Source: Aspidiotus rigidus (taxonomy: Eukaryota > Arthropoda > Insecta > Hemiptera > Diaspididae). Taken from it: a stretch of 64,000 bases of DNA. The stretch is from contig JAVHKY010000071.1 of assembly GCA_035079385.1 (NCBI GenBank), positions 436,001 to 500,000 on the forward strand, given 5' to 3'. Positions 1-12,065 of the stretch are shown piece after piece. A program made the position numbers and the translations under genes. The notes beneath the pieces are model-generated. The model ran no database searches. It was not told the DNA's origin and worked only from the letters and a program-made list of their open reading frames with translations. Every line of letters begins with the position of its first letter. Within the stretch, counting starts at the first letter, position 1.

Positions 1-1217
1 CGATTCACAAGCATTTGTAGTACGCTCAAGACTCGCTGTACGACAAGCCCAAAGAGAAGGTGGACAGGTGGCAACATCCTGTACATAATTTTGCAATATA
101 TATTCCGAAAACTTCACTAATTTCTCACAATGGGGTCTGATCGGAATTAAATCAAAAAGAAATGCGTCATTCACTTCATCTGGGGCGAGAAATGTCAGGC
201 CAAAGACATACCGTAACCACTTCCCTCCGTGTGATATAACGACCTCTCCCGTACTGGACTTTGTTTTTCTGTACGTCATTTGTAAGCCCAAGTGCTGGAT
301 TCGGCGGTACCATGCCTGCCGTAGATGAAATCTGCATCCAACTAATGTCAAATTAGGCCACTTGGACAAGAGTGAGGCGTGTATTGCAGTTTCGAAGTTG
401 ACAACAGCATTTCTTGGAGCAAGGGGGCAAATTTCTACGAGTTTTTCAAGGAAATCTTCATAAGTCGGGATGCTATTGTTTGGCCTCAGTGCGTGACACA
501 ACTGTACATAATGTCCATTTTGGATGCCATGTACAGTAAAGAGCTGCTTAAAAAATTTAGCGCAGTAGTCAAACGTACCATTGACAAAAATTGTATCTAT
601 CACTCCGAGGACATTGAGATTTGTTTGGCACAAAAAAATGACAATATGTTTTTGACTATCATTCACTAAGAGGAACGGTTCACCCTTACATGTGACGAGA
701 TTCATTTCACTAAGCACAACGTGAGTCATAGCAATACTCTGCCGTTTCTTGAAGGGTCGTACCTTCTGGCGCGCATTGTATACATTCCACCGTACATACT
801 CTTTATCACGGTTAGTAAATGTGGTAGGAATACTGTCGGCAAGAACTGTTCGCAAGATTTTGGATGGTCGTTCGCAAAGGTCATCCGTTGCTTTTCGCTT
901 ACATGCTTCGTTGATTTTTGTTCTCTCGAGTTTTACAAGATTTGTTACGTGTTTATGCGTCCCTCGCTCTTTGGGTGAAATATCTTCGCCTTCTATGAAA
1001 AATTCAAAAATTTTCTTTACAATTCATGATAATTTAAAAAGAGCACCGTGTACATATATTCGTTACCCTCAATAAGCACAGTTGCTGTGCGGCCTCGGAA
1101 AGTACATCGCCAAGTTACAAAATGCGCAGAAGTTTGAAACTTGTAGTAAGTGAAATCACCCAAAACGAGCAATAATTTATCTCCTCGACTACTCGGTATG
1201 AAATTCAAAGTCGCCAT
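1..1217 (-). pseudogene. MULE-type transposase with N-terminal FLYWCH zinc finger, partial
   Basis: Read on the minus strand from an ATG at 1217. The first ~60 residues look like a FLYWCH zinc finger: a NFIPSSRGDKLLL block, a YYKF block and a VTWRC block, with a G-T-H-K-H end further on near 960. The minus frame from about 1010 down to base 1 is open. It reads as a MULE transposase core: VIDTIFVNGTFDY (first catalytic Asp, ~590), HGIQNGHYVQLCHAL, then NFETAIHASL where most relatives have DFE, then VGCRFHLRQAWYR and, at the left edge, LERTTNACES. MULE proteins cut and paste Mutator-like DNA transposons. The FLYWCH part ends at a TAA at 1017-1019 and the core is in another frame, so there is a frameshift around 1017-1028. 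The element continues beyond base 1, so its ends are not visible. The family call is firm; activity is unlikely. Confidence 0.85.
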
Positions 1218-1267
1218 CGTTAACGTGTTGTTGATGAAAGTTGCCCAACGTTTATACGAGTAGATAT

Positions 1268-1990
1268 AAGATATTCATCCTGGCGCAGTCTGGCACAATC
1301 ATGGATTTCTACATTTTTTAATCCAATATTTGAGGAAATTTAACACATTCAAAAATCCATCATTTTCTAAACCAATATTTTCAATGTATTAAAAAATCAC
1401 CAATTTTATCATTTTTGACCTAATATTTGAGGAAATTTGACGCGTTCAAAAAACCACCATTTTCTTCATTTTTGAGAGAATTTAATACTTTCAATTCTAT
1501 AAAAAAAGTTGCGTGAGATTTTCACCTTTTCTGTGTGATTTTTTACTTTATATCATATTCATCCTGACGCAGTCTGGCACAATCATAGATTGCTTCATTT
1601 TTGACCTAATATTCGAGGAAATTTAACATTTCCCAAACCTATATTTTCAATCTATAAAAAATCAACAATTTCATCATTTTTTGACCTAATATTTGAGAAA
1701 ATTTGACACGTTCAAAAAATTATCAATTTCTTCATTTTTTGAGTCAATATTTAAGAGAATTTAATAATTTCAATTCTATAAAAAATTCAGGTGAGATTTT
1801 CTCGCTTTCTGTAAGATTTTTAACTGTACATCATATTCATCCCAACGCAGTCTAGCACAGTCACTGCTTTCTCCATTTTTAAGCTTATATTTGAAAGAAT
1901 TGAGTAGTTTCAATTTTTCACCATCTTCTAAGAGGTACTATCTTATTCTTGTTATATTACTTCATTTTTAACTGATTTTATAAACTTTTC
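1268..1990. repeat. ~280-bp tandem repeat, about 2.5 copies
   Basis: The block ATATTCATCCTGGCGCAGTC starts near 1270 and recurs with small changes near 1553 and 1832, each time followed by the same AT-rich text (CATTTTTGACCTAATATTTGAGG). The spacing is about 280 bp. No coding potential is seen. It could be the subterminal region of the MULE element next door, or an independent satellite. Confidence 0.75.
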
Positions 1991-2032
1991 AACACATTTG
2001 ATGAAAGGGTCTAGCACAATTATATTTATTTT

Positions 2033-3572
2033 TCAATACCCAACTCCCTTTTTATTAAGATTTTTTAAATGTTGAATAAAATTATTTCTTTCTACATTAA
2101 CATTATAATGACCCCAAGGTAATGTATCAGTTTGTCCATTAACTAAACATCTTTTATCATCAAATGAATTTAATCCTCTTTTATTCTGTTCAATGGTATA
2201 AATTTCATGTTTTGTACTCCTTATCATCTTCTGTTTAATAGTCTTAGTTATTTTATTTTCTAAGCATATTTTATAATCATTATGAGTTATCTGATTTTTA
2301 ATAATATTTTTCTTCACTCCCTTAGCTTTCTTCATTTCATCATCATTTGATTCAAAAACTTTATTAGAGTATAACTTTGAAGCTAGTCCAATAAATTCTT
2401 CCAAGATTTCACCATTCATTTCATCTTTGAATTTACCCAGTACCTTTTTATTAATTTGAGGTACCTCATAAACATTATCTTCCTTATAATCTGATGTATC
2501 AAATTCATGAATCATTCCTTTCATGTCTTCATAGAAGTCTTTCGTCTGTACAGCTATAATTAATGAATCAGTATCAGTATATAATAATTTTATTCTATCT
2601 CCATATCTTTCCTTCAATCTATAATAGAAATCATACATTAACGTTTTTGAAATATCTAAAATTGCTACTCCCACATAAATTGGTTGATTGAATCTTATTA
2701 CAGTCCTTCTCATCTGTACAGCAGCAAGGTTTTTACCTAAGAATGTTGATTTTTCAAAATTTGGTTTTGAAACATACTTAGTATATTTATTACCTTCAGA
2801 AATCAATTTTATATCTACATGCTTCCTAACATTCATCATTGTTCTTCCAAAAACAGAATTATTCATTAATTTAAAGAAATCTTTTTCAAAGTCATTCTTA
2901 GCTTCTTGTCTTAATTTTGTATTTTTTTCAATATATATTTTCATCCAATCTGATTGATCAAATTTTATAACTCTATGAATCTTCTCTAATTTTAATCCCG
3001 CTTTAAGAGCTTGTTTCAGATTTAAATAATGACAGACATAATTTTCCTTATCATATAATGTTGTAAATAATTTTGGAAGTTGACTATCATTAATTACATT
3101 TTCAGGACAATAGGGTAAATTAGAATGTTTATCATGTAATTCTTCGGGGTATTTTAAATACACTTCAAAAAGATATCCAATTTTCTGATCATCTTTCATT
3201 TTTAGAATTCTTTCTTCATTAAAATATTCTGGTTTACTCCATTCAAATCCTCCATAAGGTAAGTATTTAATCATAGCCCATCCATATAAATTATTTGCAT
3301 CTAAATATTGAATGAATACTGAATCCTTATTTTTATCAAATTTCTTTCCCATATACTTATTATTAGCTTTTGCATATCTGTTTGAACATTGAGAAATTCC
3401 TCCTCTTTTACCTCTTTCAAACATTAATAGCATGTCCACATTGGTCAATAACTCTAACTTTTGTTTGGTAGTTTTAAGCATACAATCCCAAGCAAATCCA
3501 GGAGTTGTGTAATACCAAACTGGATCTAATTTATGTATTCTAAGAGAGGTTTCTCTAAAGTTTTCCATAATA
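2033..3572 (-). pseudogene. Family B DNA polymerase, palm/fingers/thumb (C-terminal fragment)
   Basis: This fragment holds about 511 codons from the ATG at 3568 and carries the polymerase active site. Motif A is DANNLYGWAM (Asp at residue 90), motif B is KLMNNSVFGRTM (233-244) and motif C is YTDTDSL (330-336). All three catalytic motifs are intact and the frame has no stop. This subtype is typical of protein-primed polymerases in Polinton/Maverick and adintovirus-like elements of insects. The ATG at 3568 is not the true start: the gene was cut by Helitron 1, whose end lies at 3573, and its exonuclease half lies at 5749-7886. The high AT content and Lys/Asn-rich protein differ from the host genes in this window. 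It ends at a normal stop at 2033-2035 and no further gene follows on that side. Confidence 0.9.
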
Positions 3573-5748
3573 TCTATCTAGTCTATATTATAAGAGAGTC
3601 ATTGTCGCCTTTTCACGTCGAAACTACGGAACCAAACGACATGAAAGTCAGCATGATGAAAGTCGATACCTCCTAAAGTGTTTATATCGTAGTGAAATTG
3701 TGAAAAGTGTTTTCGGTAATCTGTATCTTCTATATTATAAGAGAGTCATTGTCGCCTTTTCACGTCGAAACTACGGAACCAAACGACATGAAAGTCAGCA
3801 TGATGAAAGTCGATACCTCCTAAAGTGTTTATATCGTAGTGAAATTGTGAAAAGTGTTTTCGGTAATCTGTATCTTCTATATTATAAGAGAGTCATTGTC
3901 GCCTTTTCACGTCGAAACTACGGAACCAAACGACATGAAAGTCAGCATGATGAAAGTCGATACCTCCTAAAGTGTTTATATCGTAGTGAAATTGTGAAAA
4001 GTGTTTTCGGTAATCTGTAATTGAGCTTTAAAAGACGTTTTGCGTTAGTGTGTATGTGTGAGTACGTATATATTCACTTCGCTTATCGGTTACCCTAGCG
4101 CAACACAATACATCGTTATCAGTGCCAAAGCAACCACATTCGCTCTGTTCGTTTATACGTCCGGTGTACACATTTTTACACTTTACCTAAAAAATTGTTA
4201 CGCCGATACTTAAGAAAATGCCCACTTTCTTCGAGATTTCAGCGTTCTCCCGTCCAGTATGACGCAACATCATGTAATTGGAATTTGAGATGCGTGTGTT
4301 TATGTGTGAGTGCATTCTGATTCTGTACTTCCTGCCTTTTATCAAAGCCTGTATCAGTTGTGTTTTTATTTCTATTAAACGAGCACCGAGAATCAGCATA
4401 GTGATACAAGTATTTTATTATCTTTAATCGGGTTTTTATGTCCCCGGTTTAACTCATCGAATTCTGAATTTATCGAGTTGTACTCTTCAGTGCAGGTCGG
4501 TATCATTCGTGTCTAGAAGGTTCTAGCGTCAACATTTTTCAAAAAATTTCATTAGCGCGGCTTTAATCGAGTTCTTAAGTTTTAAGGCACAGCTGGACGT
4601 ATGAAGCATGTTTTCACTTAATATGCCTGTACTTTCCTTCCAAGCATGAACGTGAAGTTTTTGTGTGCGTAATGCATGTACAGACCTGTTCGTGTATTGT
4701 AGTTTGTAACAAATCTAATCTTAGTCGACATTCGTTTGCTGTCGAAAAGAAGAGAAGTCAAGGGATAATGATAAGTGGTTTTCTTATAACGGTAATGTTG
4801 ATTAAAAACTAAAAAGTTGTATTGGCAATATGAACGTCGTTTGCTTATTTAAAGATGAAAGTTTGAAATTAGGTGAGCTACCGCCGCTTCCTGATGTATT
4901 TAATTTTTGCAGCAGAATTTTGCTAAAGAAGAGAAAAAGTCTTATTGTGCAAAGCAATTTATTGTGGGTGAGATTTTTTCGCACGAAATAAAAAGTCAAA
5001 TATCACGAAAAAACAAAGACTATAAGCGGTTGAGAATAATTTCACAAAAAAAATTAAAAAATCAACATGAAAAAAATGCATTAACGAAGAAACAAAAAAA
5101 TCACAAAAAATTAAAACTTTTGACCGAAAAATTAAAAGCATTGAAAAATTATAAAGAAAACATTTTTTGGTCTATTTCACATTGATAATAATAAATCATT
5201 ATTTTCATATTAAGAACTTTTCTTTTAATGAAGATGGAATGAAAAATTGAATTCCAAATCTGACTAAAACGAAATCATCGGTAGACCTTAACAGAAAGAA
5301 ATTCGGATCTCTTGAGTACTAAATCTCAGTGAGAAAAAAAGCTTCAGATCTTTTGGGTTCCAGATCATGACAGGAAAAGAGAAACTGTAGATTGAATTCA
5401 GGGACTACGAGTATTGAAAATATCCCCCGTAATTACCGGAAAAAAAAAAAAAAAAAAAAAAAAAGGAATGATCGAAATTATTTAAAAAAAAAAAAATTTG
5501 AATGATGAATTTCAAAGATGCAAGAAATCTTCAAGTAGCTACTGAAATAGTAATTCGTGGCGAAAACAAACGATATTGGAACTCGCTTCTGTTTTTCTAT
5601 AATATTGATTTCTGTTTTGTTTTTGTTTCCAATTTTCTTTTTCAGTTATTAAAGCTAATTCCTGTAACAGTCATTTAGTACTTATTCTGAACAGATACAC
5701 GCTTATGTCGCTACAATGTGCCGCCCGAAGGGCGGGTAATTCAGCTAG
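3573..5748 (+). mobile_element. Helitron 1 (non-autonomous), inserted in the polymerase gene
   Basis: The element starts TCTATCTAGTC and ends with a GC-rich hairpin (CCGCCC-GAA-GGGCGG, ~5721-5735), then CTAG at 5745-5748. Host bases on the two sides are A (3572) and T (5749), the classic Helitron A|T target with no duplication. The insertion point lies inside a codon of the polymerase. No Rep or helicase is present, so the element depended on another Helitron. Inside are three 147-bp tandem copies of the 5' end, a 26-base A tract near 5439-5464, and short ORFs at 4830-4991 and 4907-5185. The second encodes a Lys-rich, possibly coiled-coil stretch. Neither is recognised, and they may be captured gene pieces. 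Confidence 0.85.
3582..4022 (+). repeat. 147-bp tandem repeat, three copies, at Helitron 1 5' end
   Basis: TCTATATTATAAGAGAGTCA begins at 3582, 3729 and 3876, giving a period of 147 bp with essentially identical copies. Because 147 is a multiple of three and the unit lacks stops in one frame, it makes a spurious repeated ORF at 3700-4020. The repeat unit begins with the Helitron terminus-like sequence itself, so the 5' end has been multiplied. Confidence 0.9.
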
Positions 5749-7397
5749 TCAGTTAATAAGAGTACATCTATTGTATTGTATAACATTGTAAATTCTTTCA
5801 TATTTCTAATATTAAAATACTTCCAAATTTCTTGAGCATAATGATATTCCTTTTCATTAACATGCTCATCATTCAATAGATTATAAAAGCTTTCTTTTGA
5901 AGGTAATTCCTTTTCATTATACTTTTCTAATGAATTCATATAATCATAAGGATATGCTAATTTCTTACTCAATAATTCAAATAAATCCTTTCTCTCCCTC
6001 TCGGATAAGTTTTTTGGTACAGTTTGATCAAACCATTTCTTCAGATTTTTAAAGTGACATCTTTTTAGATTTTTAGCTAATTCACATATAGTGAACTTGG
6101 CAAGAATTTATATGAATCTAAGAATCTAAGCTCAATTTTACTATATATGACTTCATTTTTGGGATTCCTAAACCCTCCATCATATTTTACAACTTTTGAA
6201 AATGATAGGTATATATTTTTCTTCATTATTTGGAATTAGCGTAATATCATTATAATCATCTCCAAATTCTTTAACAATTAAATGAGCATCATATCCTGAG
6301 AAATTATGAAAATAAATAGGAATAAATCTAGGAACCTTATAATTAAGATTACAAACACTATGAGCTGCTCCTCTAAATTCTCCAGTTAGATGATCATGAT
6401 CTCGAACTTTCATTTTATTCACAAATTCATTACTGTACACAAATTTTATTTCTTTTACCCAGTTTGAAAGGTTTGTATTTAGTTCTTCTTTCTTCTCAAG
6501 ATTATATTTTCTATTCTTTACAAATTCAATAAGTTCATTGAGTAATTTTTCTTTCTTTTCATCTTCTAATTTTATATTTTTTAATTTAAGTATATAGTTT
6601 ACATAAAATGCATTCTTATCTCCTCCCTCTTCTTCATATTTAATTTTTGCTTTAGCTACAATTTCTTTAAACTTATCTTCCTGATCTTTTATCCACAATA
6701 ATATCTTACAAGCAATATCAATTTTCTTATTCAATATTCTTAGGTCTTTTTCAATAGTGGGTGGAGTATCTTTGAGATTCCTTTCACAAATATGACACTT
6801 CTGAGCATTATTACATTCCATTTTTTGTGTTTCAGATAGCTCTTTCATTTTTGTTTTTTTATCTAAATATTCTTGTTCAATATATAAAGCATTTTCTCTT
6901 AATTTCTCGTACAATTTCCTAGGTGCATCTAAGCGAAAATGTTCAAATAGATTTTGTTTAACTTCCCCATTAGCATAATTAATATAATAAACAAAACTGA
7001 TTGGAAGATGTTTCTGAATTTTAATTGTATAAGATTCATATTTTTCAACATCTTGCTTCGTTTTATTCAATTTCTTTGCAAGTTTTTCTATTTTCCTATT
7101 CATTTCTTCTATTTTTTTGAGCTTCTGTATAAGACTTTCAAAATCACCATATATAGCAAATGGAACTTTCATAGAATGATTATAATTTTTAAATTCAACA
7201 ATATTATCGCTTTCATCAGGTAGAACTACTTTGGCAGGTTTATTCAAACCACAATAATTCTTATGATCAGATAATACTTTTTCATTAGGAAAACTATGCA
7301 AGCACATTTTACAAATATTCCTCCTCTTATGATCCGTTGTGATTTGTTTCCCAACTAATTTCCATAAATCTTTAATTAAGCAATAATGAGAATTTCC
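5749..7397 (-). pseudogene. Family B DNA polymerase, 3'-5' exonuclease region, frameshifted
   Basis: The main open stretch is 6180-7307. It holds exonuclease motif I (AIYGDFES, Asp-Glu near residues 55-57), a zinc-binding insert (CHICERNL and RDHDHLTGEFRGAAHSVCN, endonuclease-VII-like cysteines and histidines), and exonuclease motif II (HNFSGYDAHLIV). Downstream, 5745-5972 carries motif III (YNTIDVLLLTD). The piece is broken twice: the frame changes near 6180 (stop TGA just after FKSCKI) and again near 6080, after which the reading returns to the frame of the 5745-5972 segment. The end at 5749 is the Helitron 1 junction. Proofreading motifs are all recognisable, but the gene cannot make one protein as it stands. 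Confidence 0.85.
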
Positions 7398-7886
7398 TTA
7401 ATCATTTTTTAAAAGTAGTAAATCAATATGATTTTTCTTTTCATCTTTTGTTATTGACAGTGGATAGATCTTATAACTATTATTATGATGATATATATTA
7501 ATTGATAAACCACCTTCTACTAAATTAAGTTTATTCACTCTATTTAGAAATTTTTCATTATTTTCAATTTTAAATGGAAATTCAATACCTTCTAAAGGTT
7601 TATCAAACATATGTTCATATTCTTTATATTTAGTCACTCTTTGAGGACCCTTCTCTACTGGATATAAACTAGCTAAAATAGACCATAAATAACATTTATT
7701 ATCATTCTCATTTCTAACATTAATGATTGCTTTCTTACTCGCTAGAATCTTTGGAAGTTCAATAAATGAACCAGCTCTGAGTGGATCATATCTGTTTATA
7801 TTAATTCTGAAACTATCAATTGATTCTAAAACCCATTGAGTACCCTCTAAATTATCAGATATATTTTCATGTCTTCCTATTATATA
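7398..7886 (-). pseudogene. Family B DNA polymerase, N-terminal region (second piece)
   Basis: The reading frame is open from the insertion junction at ~7886 down to an in-frame TAA at 7398-7400. The frame then continues without shift into the exonuclease piece: 7958, 7307 and the residues between are in register. The segment contains the conserved block with LRAGSFIELPK, KKAIINVRNENDNKCYLW and the HYCLIKDLWKLV stretch just after the stop. This block precedes the exonuclease in the insect Polinton-type polymerases I know of. The first ~24 codons of the open frame (7887-7958) are not polymerase but the end of the inserted element. Confidence 0.8.
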
Positions 7887-8149
7887 CCTAGTAGTACAAG
7901 TACGTCGACGGTTCAAGTAGGTTTTCCGCTGCCGCGGAGCGCGTGATTTCACGACCACCTTGTTGCCGAGTAGACGCGTTGAATGAACGAGCTCGGCGCC
8001 TTCAACCGCTCGACCACAAGGCAGCGCTTACGAGAATGCGTTTGTTTACCCTTCATTATTTCGACTCGTACTTTTCGGGCTTGATAATTTCGTAATAAAT
8101 GTTACAAATGGAAGATGGGAAATATGAATCGGGAAATTATTCGTAACTA

Positions 8150-8345
8150 GCCGCTTGCGGCGCGCCTCCGGCGCGCCTGGCGGCTAGGCCTGCGGCGCCT
8201 GGCAGCCTCGCGCTTCGCGCGAGCTGACTCGCGCTACGCGCTCGTGATGACGGGCTCGCGCTTCGCGCTCGCTGTTTTGTATCGCGCTGCGCGCTGCATG
8301 ACGGACTCGCGCTTCGCGCTCGTCAATTCGTGGTGACACACTCGT
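8150..8345. repeat. GC-rich CGCGCTTCGCGC palindromic repeats at Helitron 2 3' end
   Basis: The sequence repeats CTCGCGCTTCGCGCTCG and related palindromes at least five times in an otherwise AT-rich region. Such GC hairpins are usual near Helitron 3' ends and may act in termination of rolling-circle transfer. Confidence 0.7.
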
Positions 8346-9136
8346 GCTTTGTGCTTGCTGATTTGGGGTGACAGACTATCACTTGCTGTGAGATACCTAC
8401 ACGACAAAGCGGATTTTCACTCCCACTTCCATCAGTACTAAAGTACACACACACAGTTCAGAACCAAGCCAGGCGCTAACATTTATAGTTCTATCCTACA
8501 CCTACATCTGTCAACAGCAAGACTTGGGTTTCTGTCCAGTAACAATAATAATATTATTCATCAGAAATTCTCTAAAGCCCCACCAAATCTCATTACCGCC
8601 ATATCTTGATACCAATGAAATTTTCCTCATTAGATATTTACCAATATTTAATAATTTGATTGATGAATCGAATAGAGCAGCTATTATTTCAAGCGGTTCT
8701 ATATTCATAATTCTATTTATGCAATCGATCAATAACACATTTGAACTACTCGCTATTTTTAAACTCTTTCTCCGGTTAATGAGTAATGATCCACAGCTCG
8801 ACCCGCTAATTGTCAGTCTTTTCATCTGGTCGACTTCACTCACAAGGGAAAACAGAAAACCAGGGTGTTTATTTCGTTCCAGTATTGGTATTCTCGGGAA
8901 ATCTAGAGTTCAACTTTTTGCTACCTAATTCTACTTCGTTCCACATTTCATCCCTGATCAAAATTGAATTAGCTATTAAAATGATAACTGTAGGCAAAAG
9001 TATCCAAAAAAAGTCCATTAGCTTTTGAGCAGCTTTACAATTAGCATAGGAATAACACAAGAACATTAAGATCATCCATCAGAAAGAAATCCTAGCTACT
9101 TCCCCTGAAAAGTATTCAAATTACGCGAACCATTCA

Positions 9137-9650
9137 TGATTGAAATACTGTATTTTTTCGAATATTCAAATATTTTTCCGTTCTAGACAATCCGAATAGA
9201 TCGTAGGCTGCTTGAAACAGTAAACAGTTTGGAACACGCTTACAAACAGAGAAAAGCGTGCGACGGCGTGATAACATGAATTGAAATACTGTATTTTTTC
9301 GAATTTTCGAATATTTTTTCCTTCTAGACAATCCGAATAAATCGTAGGCAGCGTGTGGAATCCGAATAGATCGTAGGCTGCTTGAAACAGTAAACAGTTT
9401 GGAACACGCTTACATACAGAGAAAAGCGTGCGACGGCGGCGTGATAACATGAATTGAAATACTGTATTTTTTCGAATTTTCGAATATTTTTTCCTTCTAG
9501 ACAATCCGAATAAATCGTAGGCAGCTTGGAACACGCTTACAAACAGATAAAAGCATGCGGCGGCGGCGTGATAACATGAATCGAAATTATTTTTCCGTTC
9601 TAGACGATCCGAGGAAATGGTACGCAGCTTGGAACACGCTTAGTAAACAG
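9137..9650. repeat. Tandem repeat inside Helitron 2, about four copies
   Basis: The unit contains TTGAAATACTGTATTTTTTCG, TTCTAGACAATCCGAATA, CGTAGGCAGCTTGGAACACG and a GTGCGACGGCGGCGTGATAA stretch. Copies begin near 9142, 9280, 9450 and 9578 and differ in length (128-172 bp) through small internal duplications. ORFs seen here on the minus strand are by-products of the repeat. Confidence 0.8.
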
Positions 9651-10929
9651 CAAATTCAAATGATACCCGTATTTGTAAGAATCAATTCAAGACGCACATA
9701 CTACTTGAATGAATAGATGAAAGAGAATATACGTACACTGAAAAGATGAACTCTAGAAAATAATCCAATCTGAAACGAAACAGAATAACAACCTTATGAG
9801 AATTGAAATAACACGGGGGAAATGACGAAAAAATAATGATAATTATACATAAGCTGAAGCTTGAATACGTTTACGCAGTATAACTCTGTACAATAGGTTA
9901 ATTTTCTGAGGTGAAATATCATTATCAAATTAACAGAAAATGAATACGAATGAGTTCTACTGAAGCTCAGTTAACCCTATTATTAAATTAATTAATTAAA
10001 TTGTAATAATTCTCAATCACGTTTCGATGTATTTTCGTTTTTGCTGACAATCGAATGAGAGCTGAAAGTTGAACGACTCTGGCGTGAGATAGACAGACTC
10101 GTTGATTTAGCCCACATACGATACAACGATGCACGGTAGTAGATAAATTTTAATACTTACATCAAAAGTACTTCAAATACCGCAAATAATAACTGGAAAA
10201 TACCACTGGAAATTCAAGCAAAAATTGTAAAAATGACCGCAACTAAAATATTCACGTACGTACTGATCCAGATCTGATTACGTACAGACAGATTCAGATT
10301 TCCAACGTTCAAACATTCAAAAAATTTTGTTTTTTTTAGACCAATAAGAAAAGAGTATGAACTATGGCGATGGTCGACTGACAGCACCCTTGGTGTTCCC
10401 ATGTTACAGTTTCAGTTTACTGATTACACCGACCGACGTATACGCAATGTTTACAAAGCATGCTTTATTATATAGGATACTGTCAATAAGGCAGCGCTTA
10501 CGAGAATGCGTTTGTTTACCCTTCATTATCTCGTACTTTTCGGGCAGTTATGCTGCGCTGTTTACCTTTAGTTTACTTGTCTTAATGATTAAATTTCTTT
10601 CAATTATCGGCAATTGTCTCTGTTGATAGTTGATAATTTCGTCATAAATGTTACGAATGAAAATGTTTGAAAGATGGGAAATATTAATCGTGAAATTATT
10701 CGCAAGACCGTTCTCTATGTTTTGTAATTTCTTATCACTTAAGCGTTTTTCTTTTTATCAGGAAGAAAATACTCGTATTTACGTCTTCTTTCTCACCTAT
10801 CAGAAAAACGAAGTCAAAACAAATTAGAACATGCATGATCGATCAATTAAAATGAATTGAAATGATTGGTATTATAACTAATAAAGAAGAACGTATGAAT
10901 TATTGTTATTTGGAATTATTTGAAATTTG

Positions 10930-12065
10930 TGTGCGATTCAGAATACAACCTTGAGTGTAATTCAAATTTTGATTCTATTAATTTTTTATGGTTTGTTTCT
11001 TAGTCTAATTGAAACATATTCCAATTGATTCCATCATTTTTTTATGGTTTCTCCGTGGTTTCTCCCTTGGTCTAACTGAAATGAATGTTGATACTATCGA
11101 TCTATTCATGGTTTCACCCTGAGTCTAATTTAAATGTTGATTTCATCAATTTTTTATGGTTTCTTCCTTATAGTCTAATTCAAATTTTGAATCTATCAAT
11201 TTTTCATGGTTTCTTTTTTAGTCTAATTGAATCATATTGGTTCCATCAACTTTTTTATGGTTTCTTCCCTGGTCTAACTCAAATGTTGATTCTGTCAATC
11301 TATTTATGGTTTCTCCCTGAGTCTATGTTGATTCTATCAATCTATTTATGGTTTCCTCCTCGGCCTAACTCAAATGTTGATTCTATCGATCTATTCATGG
11401 TTTCACCCTGAGTCTAATTTAAATGTTGATTTCATCAATTTTTTATGGTTTCTTCCTTAGTCTAATTCAAATGTTGATTCCATCAATTTTTTATGGTTTC
11501 TTCCTTAGTCTAATTCAAATTTTGAATTTATCAATTTTTTGTGGTTTCTTTTTTAGTCTAATTGAAACATATTGGTTCCATCAATTTTTTCATGGTTTCT
11601 TCCCTGGTCTAACTCAAATGTTGATTCAATCAATCTATTTATGGTTTCTCCCTGAGTCTAATTTAAATGTTGATTCCATCAATTTTTATGGTTTCTTCCT
11701 TAGTCTAATTCAGATTTTGAATCTATCAATTTTTCAGGGTTCTTCCTTGGTCTAATTCAAACATATTGATTCCATCAATTTTTTTATGGTTTCCTCCTTG
11801 GCCTAACTCAAATGTTGATTCTATCAATCTATTTATGGTTTTTCCCTGAGTCTAATTTAAATGTTGATTCCATCAATTTTTCATCATGGTTTCTTCCTTA
11901 GTCTAATTGAAACTATTGATTCCATCAATTTTTCATCATGGTTTCTTTTTTAGTCTAATTGAAACTATTGATTCCATTAATTTTTTTATGGTTCTTCCCT
12001 TGGTCTAACTCAAATGTTGATTCTAGTAATTCATTTTTGATTTCTCCTTCAGCCTAATTCAAATT
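10930..12065. repeat. ~48-bp degenerate tandem array in unclassified element copy 1
   Basis: The motif ATGTTGATTCCATCAATTTT, then TTATGGTTTCTTCC and TTAGTCTAATTCAA, is repeated about twenty times with many variants. The matching array in copy 2 is 37860-39475 in the opposite orientation and is about 0.5 kb longer. ORFs such as 11085-11755 are open only because the unit is a multiple of three and lacks stops in one frame. Confidence 0.9.

Larger units (their letters stand above)
8147..10477 (-). mobile_element. Helitron 2 (non-autonomous), inserted in unclassified element copy 1
   Basis: On the minus strand it starts TCCTATATAATAAAGCATGC at 10477. It ends with a long GC-rich palindromic region (GGCGCGCC-GGA-GGCGCGCC) followed by CTAG at 8147-8150. 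Flanking bases are A and T. Comparison with the intact copy at 37327-40342 shows continuous sequence across this site (TTCGTAA|TACTG), which proves the insertion. Inside are 8200-8340, rich in TCGCGCTTCGCGCTCG repeats, a block of ~130-170-bp repeats at 9137-9650, and ORF fragments at 8511-9075. No helicase is present. Confidence 0.85.

Noticed and set aside
3582..4022. CRISPR-like regular repeat
   Set aside because: Repeats are head-to-tail without unique spacers, in a eukaryotic Helitron; the same holds for the 45-bp and 48-bp arrays.
4830..5185. Captured gene inside Helitron 1 (two overlapping ORFs)
   Set aside because: Short, Lys-rich and without recognisable domain; not enough to call a gene.
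8511..9075. Minus-strand ORFs with a membrane-like segment, perhaps a chemoreceptor fragment
   Set aside because: Only a vague hydrophobic resemblance; no conserved receptor motif and no splice support. Left as part of Helitron 2.
10930..12065. Long hydrophobic ORFs (FYGFFLSLIQ...) suggesting membrane proteins; same at 38168-39342
   Set aside because: They are translations of a ~48-bp tandem array; frames vary with small indels and the same DNA occurs in a non-coding element.
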